This document shows positions 25,033-35,834 of a stretch of DNA of 64,000 bases, in pieces. How positions within the stretch are numbered: the first letter of the stretch is position 1; each line of letters opens with the position of its first letter. Origin of the DNA: Motilimonas cestriensis (GTDB lineage: Bacteria; Pseudomonadota; Gammaproteobacteria; Enterobacterales; CBDFNC01); contig NZ_JAIMJA010000009.1 of assembly GCF_021295315.1 (NCBI RefSeq), forward strand, positions 62,001-126,000, read 5' to 3'. The notes beneath the pieces are model-generated. The model was not told the origin of the DNA. It did not search any database and saw only the letters and a program-made list of their open reading frames with translations. Made by a program: the position numbers and the translations under genes.

Positions 25033-27646
25033 GCCGGCAACACCCGTAGTCAGCAATAAACGAAATCTGTCGGCTATTTGGTTTTTACCTTTTTTAGCCT
25101 TACTGCTCGGTGGCTGGCTATTATTTCAACATCTGTCTAATGCCGCTTCTGAAATTCGCATTCATTTTGAAAATGCCAATGGGATTTTAGTGGGCAAAAC
25201 GCGTATTAAGTACCAAGGTGTCGATATTGGTAAAGTAACGGATATAAAACTGGATGAGGATATTTCAGGGGTATACGTGATTGCTGAAATTGAACATCAA
25301 GCCGCCCACATGCTCAAATCAGATACACAATTTTGGCTGGTCTCCGCAAAAGCCTCCTTAAGCGGAATATCCGGTCTAGATACCTTATTTACTGGTAGTT
25401 ACATTAACATGCGCCCCGGTGTAGGGGCGCCAGCCAATAACTTTATTGCTGCCGATGAGCAACCACTAAGTAAACCTGAACGGGGGCTCACCGTTAAATT
25501 ACTGGCGCAAGATATGGGCAGTGTGTCTATTGGCTCACCGGTTTATTATAAAAAAATTCAGGTCGGCGAAGTTTATAATTTCCGCTTGGTACGTGACGCT
25601 CAAGAAGTCGAAATACAGCTTAGTATTGATGTAAAATACGCCGACTTAGTGAAACAGAACTCTCGCTTTTGGAATGTCAGCGGCATTAATGCAGACTTTT
25701 CTCTGTCGGGTATTAAAGTTAATACCGAAAGTTTGGCCTCCATTATTTCTGGCGCCATCGCGTTTGACTCTCCCATAGAAGGAAATAAAGCACCATCAAA
25801 TTTCTTATTCAAATTTTATGACGATATAGAAGCTGCTGGTCGTGGCGCAAAAATCCAACTCAAATTAACGTCCATTGATGGTATCAATGTCGGCACCCCT
25901 ATCGTATATAAAGGATTTAAAGCCGGTAAGATCACCCAAATAGAATTAAGTAAAGAGCAAGACTTATTTGTGGCAAATGCCGTGATTGAGCCGATGTTTA
26001 GAGAGCAGCTCAGTGAAAACACTCGATTCTGGACCGAAAAAGCCGAACTAAGTTTATCTGGAGTTAAAAACTTAAGTAATTTAGTCCGCGGTGATTTTAT
26101 TGCCTTTGCCCCGGCCAATGGTAACCCGATGCGTACCTTTACTGTGTCGGATAATAAGGATGTCTCGGATACGGCGACACACGTAGCGCTCTTTGCCGAG
26201 GATGCCAGTGGTGTCGAGCAAGGCGATGACGTCTATTACCGCCGTGTACCTGTGGGTCAAGTGCATAGTATTACCCTCAACAAACAAGCTGATGGCGTGG
26301 CCATATCTTTAACTATAGAGCCTAGTTTTCAACACCTTATTGCTGGTAACACCCGCTTTTATAAAACGGGCGGGCTCTCTCTTAAAGCGTCATTGAAAGG
26401 TATGGAACTTAATGCCGAGCCTTTACCTAGCCTGCTTAAAGGCGGCATTAGCTTATATAATCCAGACAATAAAGCTAAGGGAAAACCTGCTTCCCAGTAT
26501 CGCCTTTATCCCGACCGTGCCTTGGCAGAGCTAGGCAGTGCCGCATTTGCCAAACCCCTTAAGGTAACCGTCATCAGTAATAAGATGAGCTCAGTAACGT
26601 TGGGCTCGCCCGTTTATTACCGTAAACTTCCTGTAGGCGAAGTCAGCCATTACGATTTAACCCCGCAAGGTAAAGTGGCGATTGAACTTGAGATATCAGG
26701 CCAATATCGACATTTAATCAATAAAAATAGTTTTTTCTGGGATGTCAGTGGCATCGATATTAAAGGTGGCCTTTCTGGCCTCGAAATAAAAACCGATTCA
26801 CTGCTGGCGATTGCTGCGGGCGGAATAGCCTTCGACAATAAAACCACACCAACCCCAAGAGTAGACGGACATTTTCCTCTTTATTCAAGCTTTGAACATG
26901 CGACAGAAGTTAATTACAACATTTATCTCAGCTTTTCGAGGGCTGATAATGTTAAATCAGGCACCCAAGTTCGCTATAAAGGTATTGTCATTGGCGAAGT
27001 AGAAAGCCTTGCATTAAATGAAAGAAATGACAACGTACAAGCCAGAGTCAAAATAAAACAGGGGTTTGCCGAGCGTTTTCGGCGCCAAGGCAGTCAATAT
27101 TGGTTGGTTAATGCCAAAGTGTCGTTAGCCGGAGCTGAAAACTTAGACACAGTACTAGCAGGCCCCTACATTGAGGCGCTCCCCGGCTCAGGTAAAATGC
27201 AAACGAGTTTCACTGCGGGTCAGCAAGCACCGTTAATATCACGTGAACAAAAAGGATTAAGTCTAACCTTAACCGCGCCAAGAGCCGGCTCCCTTAGCTT
27301 AGGCAGTCCAGTATATTTCAGACAAGTACAAGTCGGTGAAGTAACTGAATTTGCAGTGGCCAGCGCGGGCGACGCAGTTGAGATCAGTATCAATATTGAG
27401 CCCCCATATCAACATTTGGTCAGGGCGAATACTGTTTTTTGGCAAGCTTCTGGGTTCAACATGGATGTTGGCATTACCGGCGCTAGCTTGAAAGCCGAGT
27501 CCCTTGAAGCAATTATTCGCGGCGGTATCTCTTTTGCTACCCCCGACGGTAAAATTAAAGTTAAAGCCAAAACCGGGCAACGATTTACCCTTGAGCAAGA
27601 ATTTAAAGAGAAATGGCTTGATTGGCAGCCTAAGATCCCGCGTTAA
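25016..27646 (+). CDS. letB: LetB (YebT)-like MCE lipid-transport tunnel protein
   Basis: This 876-residue protein is the same size as E. coli LetB. One transmembrane helix (WFLPFLALLLGGWLLF) is followed by seven MCE/MlaD domains, each marked by a GxPVYY(R/K)xxxVGEV-like segment; the first, third and sixth read as K/R-YxG variants. Seven stacked MCE rings form a periplasm-spanning lipid tunnel in E. coli. It overlaps the second LetA half by 17 bp, and rsmF follows 39 bp downstream, the same order as in E. coli. Confidence 0.95.
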   Translation: MTGQIEPATPVVSNKRNLSAIWFLPFLALLLGGWLLFQHLSNAASEIRIHFENANGILVGKTRIKYQGVDIGKVTDIKLDEDISGVYVIAEIEHQAAHMLKSDTQFWLVSAKASLSGISGLDTLFTGSYINMRPGVGAPANNFIAADEQPLSKPERGLTVKLLAQDMGSVSIGSPVYYKKIQVGEVYNFRLVRDAQEVEIQLSIDVKYADLVKQNSRFWNVSGINADFSLSGIKVNTESLASIISGAIAFDSPIEGNKAPSNFLFKFYDDIEAAGRGAKIQLKLTSIDGINVGTPIVYKGFKAGKITQIELSKEQDLFVANAVIEPMFREQLSENTRFWTEKAELSLSGVKNLSNLVRGDFIAFAPANGNPMRTFTVSDNKDVSDTATHVALFAEDASGVEQGDDVYYRRVPVGQVHSITLNKQADGVAISLTIEPSFQHLIAGNTRFYKTGGLSLKASLKGMELNAEPLPSLLKGGISLYNPDNKAKGKPASQYRLYPDRALAELGSAAFAKPLKVTVISNKMSSVTLGSPVYYRKLPVGEVSHYDLTPQGKVAIELEISGQYRHLINKNSFFWDVSGIDIKGGLSGLEIKTDSLLAIAAGGIAFDNKTTPTPRVDGHFPLYSSFEHATEVNYNIYLSFSRADNVKSGTQVRYKGIVIGEVESLALNERNDNVQARVKIKQGFAERFRRQGSQYWLVNAKVSLAGAENLDTVLAGPYIEALPGSGKMQTSFTAGQQAPLISREQKGLSLTLTAPRAGSLSLGSPVYFRQVQVGEVTEFAVASAGDAVEISINIEPPYQHLVRANTVFWQASGFNMDVGITGASLKAESLEAIIRGGISFATPDGKIKVKAKTGQRFTLEQEFKEKWLDWQPKIPR

Positions 27647-27685
27647 TCATGTTAATATGTCGCCTCTATTTATAAGGGGCGACCA

Positions 27686-29125
27686 GTGGCGAATCAAATT
27701 TACTTACCCGATGCTTTTTTATCCTGCATGGCCCAAATCATGCCTAATACGTTATCCATGGATGACTTTATTGCGATTTGTAACCAGCCATTGCGCAGAA
27801 GCATTCGGGTTAACACATTAAAAATTAGTGTTGACGCATTTAAACAACGCGCATTAGAGCACCAATGGCAGCTCAGCCCTATTCCTTGGTGTGATCATGG
27901 CTTTTGGCTTATCAGAGAGGATGAATCTATCCCCCTTGGCAACACCGCTGAGCATTTAGCGGGACTGTTTTATATTCAAGAAGCAAGTTCGATGATGCCT
28001 GTGACCGCGCTGTTTCACTTGTGGCAATCAGAGATAGTAGACCCTATCGTACTTGACGCAGCGGCGGCCCCCGGCTCTAAAACCACGCAAATAGCAGCAT
28101 TGATGAATAACCAAGGCTTGTTGATTGCCAATGAGTTTTCTTCTAGCCGAGTTAAAGTGTTACACAGTAACCTAATGCGCTGTGGCATTAAAAATACCGC
28201 CCTTACCCACTTTGACGCACGCGTGTTTGGTAGCTGGCTGACAGAAAGTGTCGATGCCATTTTATTAGACGCGCCTTGCTCAGGTGAAGGCGCCGTGCGT
28301 AAAGATGACAATGCGATGAAGAACTGGAGCGAAAGCTCGGTCACAGATATCGCAAATACCCAAAAAGCGCTCATAGAAAGTGCTTTTTATGCCCTCAAAC
28401 CCGGCGGTACGTTGATCTATTCAACCTGCACCCTAAACGAAACCGAAAACCAAGAGGTGTGCCAACACCTGCTAGAAACTTTCGGCGATGCCGTTGCGGT
28501 ACTGCCCCTTACGGATTTATTCCCTGAAGCAGCAAGCGTGGCAACCCCGCAAGGCTATCTGCATGTTTGGCCACAAGTGTTCGACAGTGAAGGCTTCTTT
28601 GTCGCTGGCTTTAGAAAACTTGAATCCGCTCAGCCTGACGAAAAAAATCGCCATCGCGGCAAATTTCCATTTAGCTTTGCAACCAAGGAAAAAACCGAAA
28701 ACTTTTTCAATTATCTGAGTAGTCAATTTGGCGTCACCGCCGACCAACTCAACGGTGATGTTTGCATACGCGAGGCCGAGTACTGGCTTTTCCCAAAAGC
28801 CTTCTCTGGCATTAAAGGCAAGATGAAATATGACCGCGTGGGCATTAAACTAGCCGAAGCGATTAAGAAGAGTTTTCGGATTACCCACGAATTAGCCCTA
28901 GTGATCGGACAAGTCGCTGATAAAAATACCTTTGAGCTAAGTGCGGCTCAATGTAAAGAATACTATATGGGCCGGGATATCCACTTAGATCAAGTACTAG
29001 GCAAAGGTGAGGTGATCTTGCTTTACCGCGGCGCCCCCATCGGCTTAGGGAAATGGGTTAACAATAGAATTAAGAATAGTTATCCAAGAGAGTTAGTACG
29101 GGATTACCATCTTTTTGACTTTTAG
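27686..29125 (+). CDS. rsmF: 16S rRNA m5C1407 methyltransferase RsmF
   Basis: This 479-residue protein is an RsmF (YebU)-type m5C methyltransferase. The SAM domain includes LDAAAAPGSKT, the DAPCSGEG motif (Cys198) and YSTCTLN (Cys248, position of the nucleophile in E. coli RsmF). A C-terminal PUA-like region follows. The start is a GTG at 27686 after AAGGGG. Its location behind letA/letB matches E. coli yebS-yebT-yebU. Confidence 0.95.
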   Translation: MANQIYLPDAFLSCMAQIMPNTLSMDDFIAICNQPLRRSIRVNTLKISVDAFKQRALEHQWQLSPIPWCDHGFWLIREDESIPLGNTAEHLAGLFYIQEASSMMPVTALFHLWQSEIVDPIVLDAAAAPGSKTTQIAALMNNQGLLIANEFSSSRVKVLHSNLMRCGIKNTALTHFDARVFGSWLTESVDAILLDAPCSGEGAVRKDDNAMKNWSESSVTDIANTQKALIESAFYALKPGGTLIYSTCTLNETENQEVCQHLLETFGDAVAVLPLTDLFPEAASVATPQGYLHVWPQVFDSEGFFVAGFRKLESAQPDEKNRHRGKFPFSFATKEKTENFFNYLSSQFGVTADQLNGDVCIREAEYWLFPKAFSGIKGKMKYDRVGIKLAEAIKKSFRITHELALVIGQVADKNTFELSAAQCKEYYMGRDIHLDQVLGKGEVILLYRGAPIGLGKWVNNRIKNSYPRELVRDYHLFDF

Positions 29126-29184
29126 GCTCGCAGATCTAGTTTTTTATACTAATATTTTAGTCATATCATCGTTTACTTCCCCTA

Positions 29185-29220
29185 GCTCGGGTACGTAGGA
29201 ATTGTCCCGAGCCCTTTTTT
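29185..29220 (+). terminator. Intrinsic terminator of rsmF
   Basis: GCTCGGG (29185-29191) pairs with CCCGAGC (29206-29212), followed by CC and six T (29215-29220). It runs into the stop codon of the convergent gene at 29219. Confidence 0.85.
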
Positions 29221-29827
29221 ACCTTGGGCCGATCATAAAGCGCTCTGGATAACTGATATTAAATCGGATCGCAATAAACCGAAAACACGCGACAACTAAA
29301 AAGCCAATCGTTCCAGGTAGCCCCGGGGCCAAGCTAGTTTCTTTTAACAGCACGTAACAAATACTGCCTACTAAAACGGGTGTTGCATATAACTCTTTGG
29401 TAGATAGTAAGGTAGTATGGCCGGTCATTACATCGCGCATTACCCCGCCCATGATCGCGGTGATCACTGACATTAATACCGCCACCACCGCAGAATATCC
29501 GACACCTTGCACTTTATCGATGGCTTGAACCGCAAACAGCGCGATACCTAAACCATCTAAGTACAACACCCAGTGGTAGCGCTTACGCATAACCGGCTCG
29601 CTTATGAAGGTAATCAACGATCCAAGTAAGGCAACCCACAGATACGTTTCATCAACAAGCCAAAACACTGGTTGGCCTATCAATAAATCACGCAGTGTAC
29701 CGCCCCCAAGAGCAGTGATCATCCCAGTCAGTAATACGCTGACTAAATCAACCCGCTTTTTACTGGCGGCTAACACGCCAGTTGCGGAAAAAACAAATAC
29801 CGCAAGTAAGCCAAAGAAGTAAAGCAT
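29219..29827 (-). CDS. TRIC/UPF0126 membrane protein (YicG-like)
   Basis: This 202-residue protein has about seven hydrophobic helices arranged as two three-helix repeats. The family glycine-rich motifs are visible as GGGTLRDLLIG and GGVMRDVMTG. Prokaryotic TRIC proteins are trimeric cation channels; YicG has been linked to glycine uptake in some studies, so the substrate is not settled. It is a single gene, convergent with rsmF. Confidence 0.88.
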   Translation of the reverse strand: MLYFFGLLAVFVFSATGVLAASKKRVDLVSVLLTGMITALGGGTLRDLLIGQPVFWLVDETYLWVALLGSLITFISEPVMRKRYHWVLYLDGLGIALFAVQAIDKVQGVGYSAVVAVLMSVITAIMGGVMRDVMTGHTTLLSTKELYATPVLVGSICYVLLKETSLAPGLPGTIGFLVVACFRFIAIRFNISYPERFMIGPR

Positions 29828-29856
29828 GTTAATCCATTTACCTCATCAGTTGTTGA

Positions 29857-30639
29857 TTACTCAACAGGGGCTGCGGTGTTAAACAGGCGAAAAAAGTTAG
29901 CCGTGGTTTGCTGCGCTAATTCGTCCAGCGTAACCCCTTTTAATTGCGCTACAAATTCTGCGACTGCGCGCGTATGAGCGGGCTGATTTTGTTCGCCGCG
30001 ATAAGGCACTGGCGCTAGGTAGGGAGAATCCGTTTCTACTAGCAATCTATCTAAGGGGAGCGCTTGAACCACTTCTCGTAGCTCATTGGCGGTTTTAAAG
30101 GTAACAATACCTGAAATTGAAACATAAAAACCCATTTCAATTGCAGCCTTCGCCATGGCTAGTGATTCCGTAAAGCAATGTAATACACCAGTGACTTGAC
30201 CTTCTCCTTCCTGTTGTAAGATGGCTAAGGTATCTTCTCGTGCGTCGCGCGTATGAATAATCAACGGCTTATTCACCTTCCTAGCGACACGAATGTGGCG
30301 ACGAAAACAGGCTTGTTGCTGCGCTTTATCATCGGGGGAATAAAAATAGTCGAGGCCCGTTTCACCCACAGCGACCACATTGTCCTGTTGGCAATAACGC
30401 AATAATTTGGCTTCATCTTGATCTGAATTCTGATGGAGTGGATGAATTCCGCAAGACAGAAAAACATTATCAAACGGCGCAACCAAAGACTCCAAGGCTT
30501 CAAACTCACCTAACTCGACCGCGACTGCGAGCATGTGGCTAACACCACGTTGTTTGGCTTTCGCTATCACATCGGCAACATTAAGGTGTTTATTTTCGTA
30601 GTCTAATTTGTCGAGATGACAATGGGAATCAACAAGCAC
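29857..30639 (-). CDS. ycfH: TatD-family metal-dependent hydrolase (YcfH-like)
   Basis: This 260-residue TIM-barrel hydrolase has the metal ligands of the TatD family: DSHCHLD at the start, GETGLDYFY, HTRDA, LHCFTES and ETDSPYLAP. Family members are 3'-5' DNases or related phosphoesterases. The start is a GTG at 30639, read from GGAGG inside the last codons of holB. Its place downstream of tmk-holB matches ycfH in E. coli. Confidence 0.93.
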   Translation of the reverse strand: MLVDSHCHLDKLDYENKHLNVADVIAKAKQRGVSHMLAVAVELGEFEALESLVAPFDNVFLSCGIHPLHQNSDQDEAKLLRYCQQDNVVAVGETGLDYFYSPDDKAQQQACFRRHIRVARKVNKPLIIHTRDAREDTLAILQQEGEGQVTGVLHCFTESLAMAKAAIEMGFYVSISGIVTFKTANELREVVQALPLDRLLVETDSPYLAPVPYRGEQNQPAHTRAVAEFVAQLKGVTLDELAQQTTANFFRLFNTAAPVE

Positions 30640-30640
30640 A

Positions 30641-31606
30641 CTAACCTCCGGGCTTATTTTTTAAGTCAATAAAGTATTGGCTGAGCAACAGGTCTTTTTT
30701 CAAACCTGAATGAGAGACAAATTGCTGTTTAAGGTTTAGCCAAGCTTGTGCAAGATGGTAGCCCGTAACGGCAGACCATCGTTCACTGCAGCGTACTAAT
30801 AATGCTTCGAATTTGCTAAAAATGAGTTTATTGCCCGCTACCCCTAACTGCACTTTTTGCATGTCGTGCAGCAAGTAATAAAACCAATCCATTCGCCTAT
30901 CGAGATCTTGGTTAATAAAGTCGGCGAGCTGGAAACTGGTACATTGGCCTTGGATAAATCGCTCGAACTCGACGGCAATTTGCTCGTATTCGGTGGCATT
31001 TTCTTGTTTCATTGCCTCTAGTATCGCTAATGGCGCACCTTGGTAAAGCTGAATTAGGCCTGAAGGCACGTCACTATATCCTTGTTGTGCTAGCCATGGC
31101 AGACAATCAACAGGCGCATGGAGCATAATTTTCTGACAGCGACTGGTGATTGTTGGCATTAATCGGCCGACACTTTCACAAAGTAAAATAAAATAACTGT
31201 TATCGGTCGGCTCTTCCAAGGTTTTTAATAAGGCATTGGCTGATGACTCGTTAAAACTTTCAGCGTTGTCAAACACCACGACTTTTGCGATACCTTGTTG
31301 CGCGCGCTCGGCAACAACCTTATTAAGTTGGCGCACGGTATCAATGCTAATCAGCCGTTTTTCGGTTTCATTAATTTGATGAAAGTCAGGGTGGTTACCA
31401 ACCAAAAACAATTGGCAACTATGACAAACGCCGCAACTGCCGTTGTGATGAGGTTGTGTGCACAATAAACGTTGCGCAAGATGCTTAGCTAAATCATGCT
31501 TACCTAGGCCTGCAATACCAGAAACCAATAAGGCATGATGCAGCTTGCCTTTGTCCGCTTGGATAAACAGTTGCTGTGATAAACCATCAAGCCAAGGATA
31601 GATCAC
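30641..31606 (-). CDS. holB: DNA polymerase III subunit delta'
   Basis: This 321-residue AAA+ clamp-loader subunit has [11 protein letters not shown] in the P-loop position, a four-Cys zinc module (CGVCHSC plus an upstream Cys), a DNAESF Walker B-like segment, and LLKTLEEP followed by SRCQ as the arginine-finger region. Its GTG start overlaps the tmk stop codon by 4 bp. The order tmk-holB-tatD is conserved in gammaproteobacteria. Confidence 0.95.
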   Translation of the reverse strand: MIYPWLDGLSQQLFIQADKGKLHHALLVSGIAGLGKHDLAKHLAQRLLCTQPHHNGSCGVCHSCQLFLVGNHPDFHQINETEKRLISIDTVRQLNKVVAERAQQGIAKVVVFDNAESFNESSANALLKTLEEPTDNSYFILLCESVGRLMPTITSRCQKIMLHAPVDCLPWLAQQGYSDVPSGLIQLYQGAPLAILEAMKQENATEYEQIAVEFERFIQGQCTSFQLADFINQDLDRRMDWFYYLLHDMQKVQLGVAGNKLIFSKFEALLVRCSERWSAVTGYHLAQAWLNLKQQFVSHSGLKKDLLLSQYFIDLKNKPGG

Positions 31607-32235
31607 AATATTTGCTCCGCGAGCTCTGTGAGTTGCTGATCGATTTGCGTGGCCACTTCAGACAAGGTTTGGCTGGCATCAATGACGTAAGCATGGGGGT
31701 CTTGTGCGACTAAGCTTAAGTACGTCGCTCTGGTGCGCTGAAAAAAGTCGATGGCTTGCTGCTCAATGCGATCTAACTCACCTCGGGCACTGGCCCGCTG
31801 CAAGCCTAGCACCGGGTCAATGTCCATATACAAGGTCAGATCAGGATGAAAACCTGCTAGTACCGCCCCTTTAATTTGCTGGATCAACGTCAGATCGATG
31901 CCTCGGCCACCGCCTTGATATGCCTGCGAAGATAAATCATGGCGATCGCCGATGACGTAAGCACCACGCGCTAAAGCAGGTTTAATCACGGTTTCAACCA
32001 GTTGTACCCGGGCGGCATACATCAACAATAATTCAGCTTTGTCACTCAAGATTTCGTCGGTATTGTCCTTAACAATGCTACGCATCTTTTCCGCTAATGG
32101 CGTTCCACCCGGCTCACGTGTACATACAATTTCTTGCACACCATTGGCGCTAAGCCAAGCTTTAACGCCTGCGACAGCGCTACTTTTACCTGCGCCTTCG
32201 AGTCCTTCAATAACAATAAATTTGCCGCTTTTCAT
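31603..32235 (-). CDS. tmk: Thymidylate kinase
   Basis: This 210-residue enzyme phosphorylates dTMP to dTDP. It has the P-loop GLEGAGKSS (10-18), the [11 protein letters not shown] motif with the DRX-type [15 protein letters not shown], and a lid-like region rich in Arg (residues ~140-155). It lies 4 bp after mltG and overlaps holB by 4 bp, so they are probably translated from one mRNA. Confidence 0.97.
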   Translation of the reverse strand: MKSGKFIVIEGLEGAGKSSAVAGVKAWLSANGVQEIVCTREPGGTPLAEKMRSIVKDNTDEILSDKAELLLMYAARVQLVETVIKPALARGAYVIGDRHDLSSQAYQGGGRGIDLTLIQQIKGAVLAGFHPDLTLYMDIDPVLGLQRASARGELDRIEQQAIDFFQRTRATYLSLVAQDPHAYVIDASQTLSEVATQIDQQLTELAEQIL

Positions 32236-32239
32236 AAGT

Positions 32240-33241
32240 TCACTTTTTCAATATGTATTTTCTAACCGCACGATTATGTTCAGCCAGATTTTTCGAAAAA
32301 TAATGCTCACCGTTGCCCATGCTCACAAAGTAATAATAAGGCGTGTTCGCCGGGTTTAAAGCAGCATTAATGGCATCTTTTCCCGGCATCGCAATCGGTG
32401 TCGGTGGCAGTCCGTCAATGACGTAGGTATTGTAAGGCGTTGCTTCTCGCAAATCTTTTCGTCTAATATTGCCATCATAGCGATCGCCCATACCATAGAT
32501 CACTGTCGGGTCGGTTTGTAAGCGCATATTGGCATTTAGTCGGTTGATAAACACCGATGCGATCGTTTTACGCTCAGGAGCATGACCACTTTCTTTCTCG
32601 ATAATAGACGCCAAAATAAGCGCCTCATAAGGGGTTTTCAAAGGTAAGTCTTTGGCTCGGTTTTGCCATGCCTCATCTAAATCTTTTTGTTGCGCGGCAT
32701 AAGCGCGCTCTATCACTTCTAAATCTGTCGCATGGTAAGGAAACAAATAGGTTTGCGGTTGTAAAAAACCTTCCAGCTTAGTGCTCGATAGGCCAAGTTT
32801 TTTCGCTAGAGCCGCTTCATCATCAAGCACACCTGTTAAGGTAACCCCCTTAACTTGTTCAATTTGCTGCTTCCATTGTTTGAAGGTACTGCCTTCAATG
32901 AGCGTCAGTTTGAACTGATACTCTTTCCCCTTCACAAATTGCCGCAACACCTGCTCGATTGTCCAATTGGCTTCAAGGTGATAGGTGCCACTTTTCAATG
33001 GCGTTAACTCAGGGTATAAGCGCCCTAACCAAACATAATAAGGGCTAGGTTGTATAACACCTGCGGACACCAATTTCGACTCTAACTGACGAAAATGACT
33101 GCCACTAGGGACAGTAAATACCGTGTCCTCTTTCACTACAGGCGTGGTTCGATACGTTTGTAGCTGATGCCACAAAAAGCTAATGGCGGCTGCACAAATC
33201 AGTAATAAAAAGAGAAACAGCAAAAATATTTTTTTAATCAT
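32240..33241 (-). CDS. mltG: Endolytic murein transglycosylase MltG
   Basis: This 333-residue inner-membrane protein has one N-terminal transmembrane helix ([20 protein letters not shown]), a LysM-like segment and the YceG catalytic domain with [11 protein letters not shown] (catalytic Glu). [10 protein letters not shown] and ATPYNTY are family landmarks. It cleaves nascent glycan strands and sets their length. It overlaps pabC by 8 bp. Confidence 0.96.
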   Translation of the reverse strand: MIKKIFLLFLFLLLICAAAISFLWHQLQTYRTTPVVKEDTVFTVPSGSHFRQLESKLVSAGVIQPSPYYVWLGRLYPELTPLKSGTYHLEANWTIEQVLRQFVKGKEYQFKLTLIEGSTFKQWKQQIEQVKGVTLTGVLDDEAALAKKLGLSSTKLEGFLQPQTYLFPYHATDLEVIERAYAAQQKDLDEAWQNRAKDLPLKTPYEALILASIIEKESGHAPERKTIASVFINRLNANMRLQTDPTVIYGMGDRYDGNIRRKDLREATPYNTYVIDGLPPTPIAMPGKDAINAALNPANTPYYYFVSMGNGEHYFSKNLAEHNRAVRKYILKK

Positions 33242-34040
33242 CTTTTATTTCTTGTTGAAGTCTTTGTACTAAGGAGAAATCCGTTAGGACACGTTGTTGA
33301 AATTGCTTGATAGGTACTAGACCCATTAACGTGTTGGTGATGAACATGCTATCCACTTGAGCCAATTGATCAAGTTTGAACTTTACAATATTAACCGGTA
33401 TTTCAAGTTGCTCAGCACAGCGCAACACTTGCTTACGCATCACGCCATTGACACCGGCTTGAGATAAGTCAGGCGTATAAAGAGTTCCCTGTTCGAACCA
33501 GAATACGTTAGCAGCACTGGACTCAACAACATAGCCATTGATATCACAAACAATCACATCATCTACATCGAGAGATTCAAGCTCTTGTTTAATCAACACT
33601 TGGTCGAGCCGATTCAATGTTTTGTAGCCAGCAAGCTGAGGGTTTAAGCCAAGTTGATATTGGCAAGGAGCAAGTGCAATACCTGAACGCTGCCATAGTT
33701 GGTACTGGGCAGGCCATGGCGTTACAGAGATAATTCGCGTCGGGTTTTCACAACCCGCCCCGCTGTAACCTCTGCCTCCTTCACCGCGAGTGATCAGAAT
33801 TTTTAAGCAACCTAACTCAACTCCAGCTATCGCCGTTTGCACTTCGCTAAATAAAGTCAGCAAGCTTGGCAGCTCAATAGCAAACTTTTTACTCGCCAGC
33901 ATCAAGCGTTCGACATGATCACGCCAAAACTCAACTTTGCCTCGTACCACTTTAGCGGTGGTAAAAAAACCATCACCGTAAGCTAGGCCTCTATCAGCAG
34001 GCGAAATTTGACGATTAGGCTCGCCGTTAATTAGCATCAT
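33234..34040 (-). CDS. pabC: Aminodeoxychorismate lyase
   Basis: This 268-residue PLP enzyme of fold type IV makes 4-aminobenzoate for folate. The segment KTLNRLDQVL carries the PLP lysine, and the cofactor phosphate cup is visible in VVESSAANVFWF and GVNGVMR. The ATG at 34040 has no recognisable Shine-Dalgarno and follows the fabF terminator's T run by only 9 nt. A second in-frame ATG is next to it. Expression may depend on read-through from fabF. Confidence 0.93.
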   Translation of the reverse strand: MMLINGEPNRQISPADRGLAYGDGFFTTAKVVRGKVEFWRDHVERLMLASKKFAIELPSLLTLFSEVQTAIAGVELGCLKILITRGEGGRGYSGAGCENPTRIISVTPWPAQYQLWQRSGIALAPCQYQLGLNPQLAGYKTLNRLDQVLIKQELESLDVDDVIVCDINGYVVESSAANVFWFEQGTLYTPDLSQAGVNGVMRKQVLRCAEQLEIPVNIVKFKLDQLAQVDSMFITNTLMGLVPIKQFQQRVLTDFSLVQRLQQEIKDD

Positions 34041-34049
34041 AATAAATAC

Positions 34050-34080
34050 AAAAAAGCCTGATAAATAATTATCAGGCTTT
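34050..34080 (-). terminator. Intrinsic terminator between fabF and pabC
   Basis: On the minus strand AAAGCCTGAT (34080-34071) pairs with ATCAGGCTTT (34062-34053) and T continues to 34050. It would end most fab-operon transcripts just before pabC. It lies 25 bp after the fabF stop. Confidence 0.9.
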
Positions 34081-34105
34081 ATACCAGAAAATACACTTTA
34101 TGGCA

Positions 34106-35344
34106 TTAAACGCGTTTAAAGATGAGTGAGCCGTTCGTGCCACCAAAACCAAACGAATTTGATAAAGCATACTCAAGGTTAGCTTTACGCGCACCGTCAA
34201 CAACGTAGTCTAAATCACAGCCCTCTGAAGGATTTTCTAGGTTGATGGTTGGTGGCGCGATTTGATCGCGCAATGCTAATACCGTGATGATCGCTTCAAT
34301 TGCACCGGCCGCACCCAATAGGTGACCGGTCATCGATTTAGTTGAACTCACTAGCACTGATTGAGCGTGCTCACCAAACACAGACTTAACCGCCTGCGTT
34401 TCGGCAATGTCACCCGCTGGGGTTGAAGTACCGTGAGCATTGATGTAACCAATTTGGTTTGCTTCAATCTTGGCATCTTCAATGGCATTTTGCATCGCAG
34501 CCGCCGCACCTTCACCGTCAGATGGAGGCGACGTCATGTGGTAAGCGTCACCGCTCATACCAAAGCCAACTAATTCAGCGTAAATTTTTGCGCCGCGTGC
34601 TACTGCATGCTCGTATTCTTCTAACACGATAACACCAGCACCGTCTCCCAATACAAAACCATCACGGTCTTGATCCCAAGGGCGACTGGCTTTAGTCGGG
34701 TCATCATTACGAGTAGAAAGTGCTTTCGCCGCACCAAAACCGCCCATGCCTAGTTCTGTTGAGGCTTTTTCCGCGCCGCCTGCTAACATCACATCTGCGT
34801 CGCCATATTGGATCATGCGCGCAGCTAAACCAATACAGTGAGAGCCAGTGGTACAAGCAGTGGTCACAGCAATGTTCGGCCCTTTCAAGCCTTTATTGAT
34901 TGAGACATGGCCTGATACCATATTGATAATGGTCGAAGGGACAAAAAATGGGCTAATTTTACGTGGACCCGATTTTTGTAGATTAATAGCGTTCGACTCA
35001 ATTAAACCAAGACCACCTATTCCAGAACCAATCGCCACACCAATTCTACGAGCGTTTTGCTCATTCACTTCTAGTTGGCTATCTTGGAAGGCTTGCTCGG
35101 CCGCAATGACACCGTATTGGATAAATAAATCCATTTTACGAGCATCTTTACGGCTCATGTAATCTTCAACGTTTAAGTCTCGGATCAAGCCGGCGAATTT
35201 AGTTGAATAAGCCTCGGTATCAAAATGATCGATATTTGAGATACCACTTTTACCCGCTAACAAGGCTTGCCAAGAATCGTCAACTGAATTACCGACAGGG
35301 GATAACATTCCCATACCAGTCACAACTACTCTGCGCTTTGACAC
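34106..35344 (-). CDS. fabF: 3-oxoacyl-ACP synthase II
   Basis: This 412-residue housekeeping condensing enzyme has Cys in TTACTTGSH, His in [11 protein letters not shown] and the Lys/His pair in [11 protein letters not shown]. The GTG at 35344 is chosen because GGAG lies upstream and the protein then begins [11 protein letters not shown], as in E. coli FabF (413 residues). A longer frame to 35410 adds a non-conserved hydrophobic tail and is rejected. It lies 94 bp downstream of acpP. Confidence 0.97.
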   Translation of the reverse strand: MSKRRVVVTGMGMLSPVGNSVDDSWQALLAGKSGISNIDHFDTEAYSTKFAGLIRDLNVEDYMSRKDARKMDLFIQYGVIAAEQAFQDSQLEVNEQNARRIGVAIGSGIGGLGLIESNAINLQKSGPRKISPFFVPSTIINMVSGHVSINKGLKGPNIAVTTACTTGSHCIGLAARMIQYGDADVMLAGGAEKASTELGMGGFGAAKALSTRNDDPTKASRPWDQDRDGFVLGDGAGVIVLEEYEHAVARGAKIYAELVGFGMSGDAYHMTSPPSDGEGAAAAMQNAIEDAKIEANQIGYINAHGTSTPAGDIAETQAVKSVFGEHAQSVLVSSTKSMTGHLLGAAGAIEAIITVLALRDQIAPPTINLENPSEGCDLDYVVDGARKANLEYALSNSFGFGGTNGSLIFKRV

Positions 35345-35438
35345 GTCAAAATCTCCGGATGGTAGATAAAATAAGTAGATAAATAAAAGGCGGTCAAAAG
35401 ACCGCCCCATAAAATTAACTGTTTAAGTTAAGCTGCAA

Positions 35439-35675
35439 TTATTCTGCGTTGTTCACTACGTAATCGATAGCTGCTTGAACTGTAGTAATTTTTTCAGCTT
35501 CTTCGTCTGGGATCTCTGTATCGAATTCTTCTTCAAGAGCCATAACAAGTTCAACTGTATCTAGTGAATCTGCGCCTAAGTCATCTACGAAAGAAGATTC
35601 GTTTTTCACTTCTTCTTCTTTAACACCAAGTTGCTCAATGATGATCTTTTTTACGCGTTCTTCAATATTACTCAT
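35439..35675 (-). CDS. acpP: Acyl carrier protein of fatty acid synthesis
   Basis: This 78-residue ACP has phosphopantetheine Ser37 (counting Met) in [13 protein letters not shown] and the usual acidic helix II. Length and sequence match E. coli AcpP, unlike the 136-residue ACP at 4556. The ATG at 35675 follows AAAGGA; an upstream TTG is not needed. The 159-bp gap to fabG probably holds a separate acpP promoter. Confidence 0.98.
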   Translation of the reverse strand: MSNIEERVKKIIIEQLGVKEEEVKNESSFVDDLGADSLDTVELVMALEEEFDTEIPDEEAEKITTVQAAIDYVVNNAE

Positions 35676-35834
35676 GATCAATTTTTTCCTTTAGAAAATA
35701 CGCTAATTGCGTTAGTCGCGATAGTGTATTCCATCGCTCGAAAGTTTCAACCCCGAGATGACTGGTCTAACCAATTTTTTCGTGATTTTTATCGAAAAAA
35801 TGGGCCGAAAGCACATCTCGGTAACAATATGGCA

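Noticed and set aside
34106-35410. FabF start at 35410
   Set aside because: The extra 22 residues are not conserved, and the GTG at 35344 has a ribosome binding site and gives the expected length.
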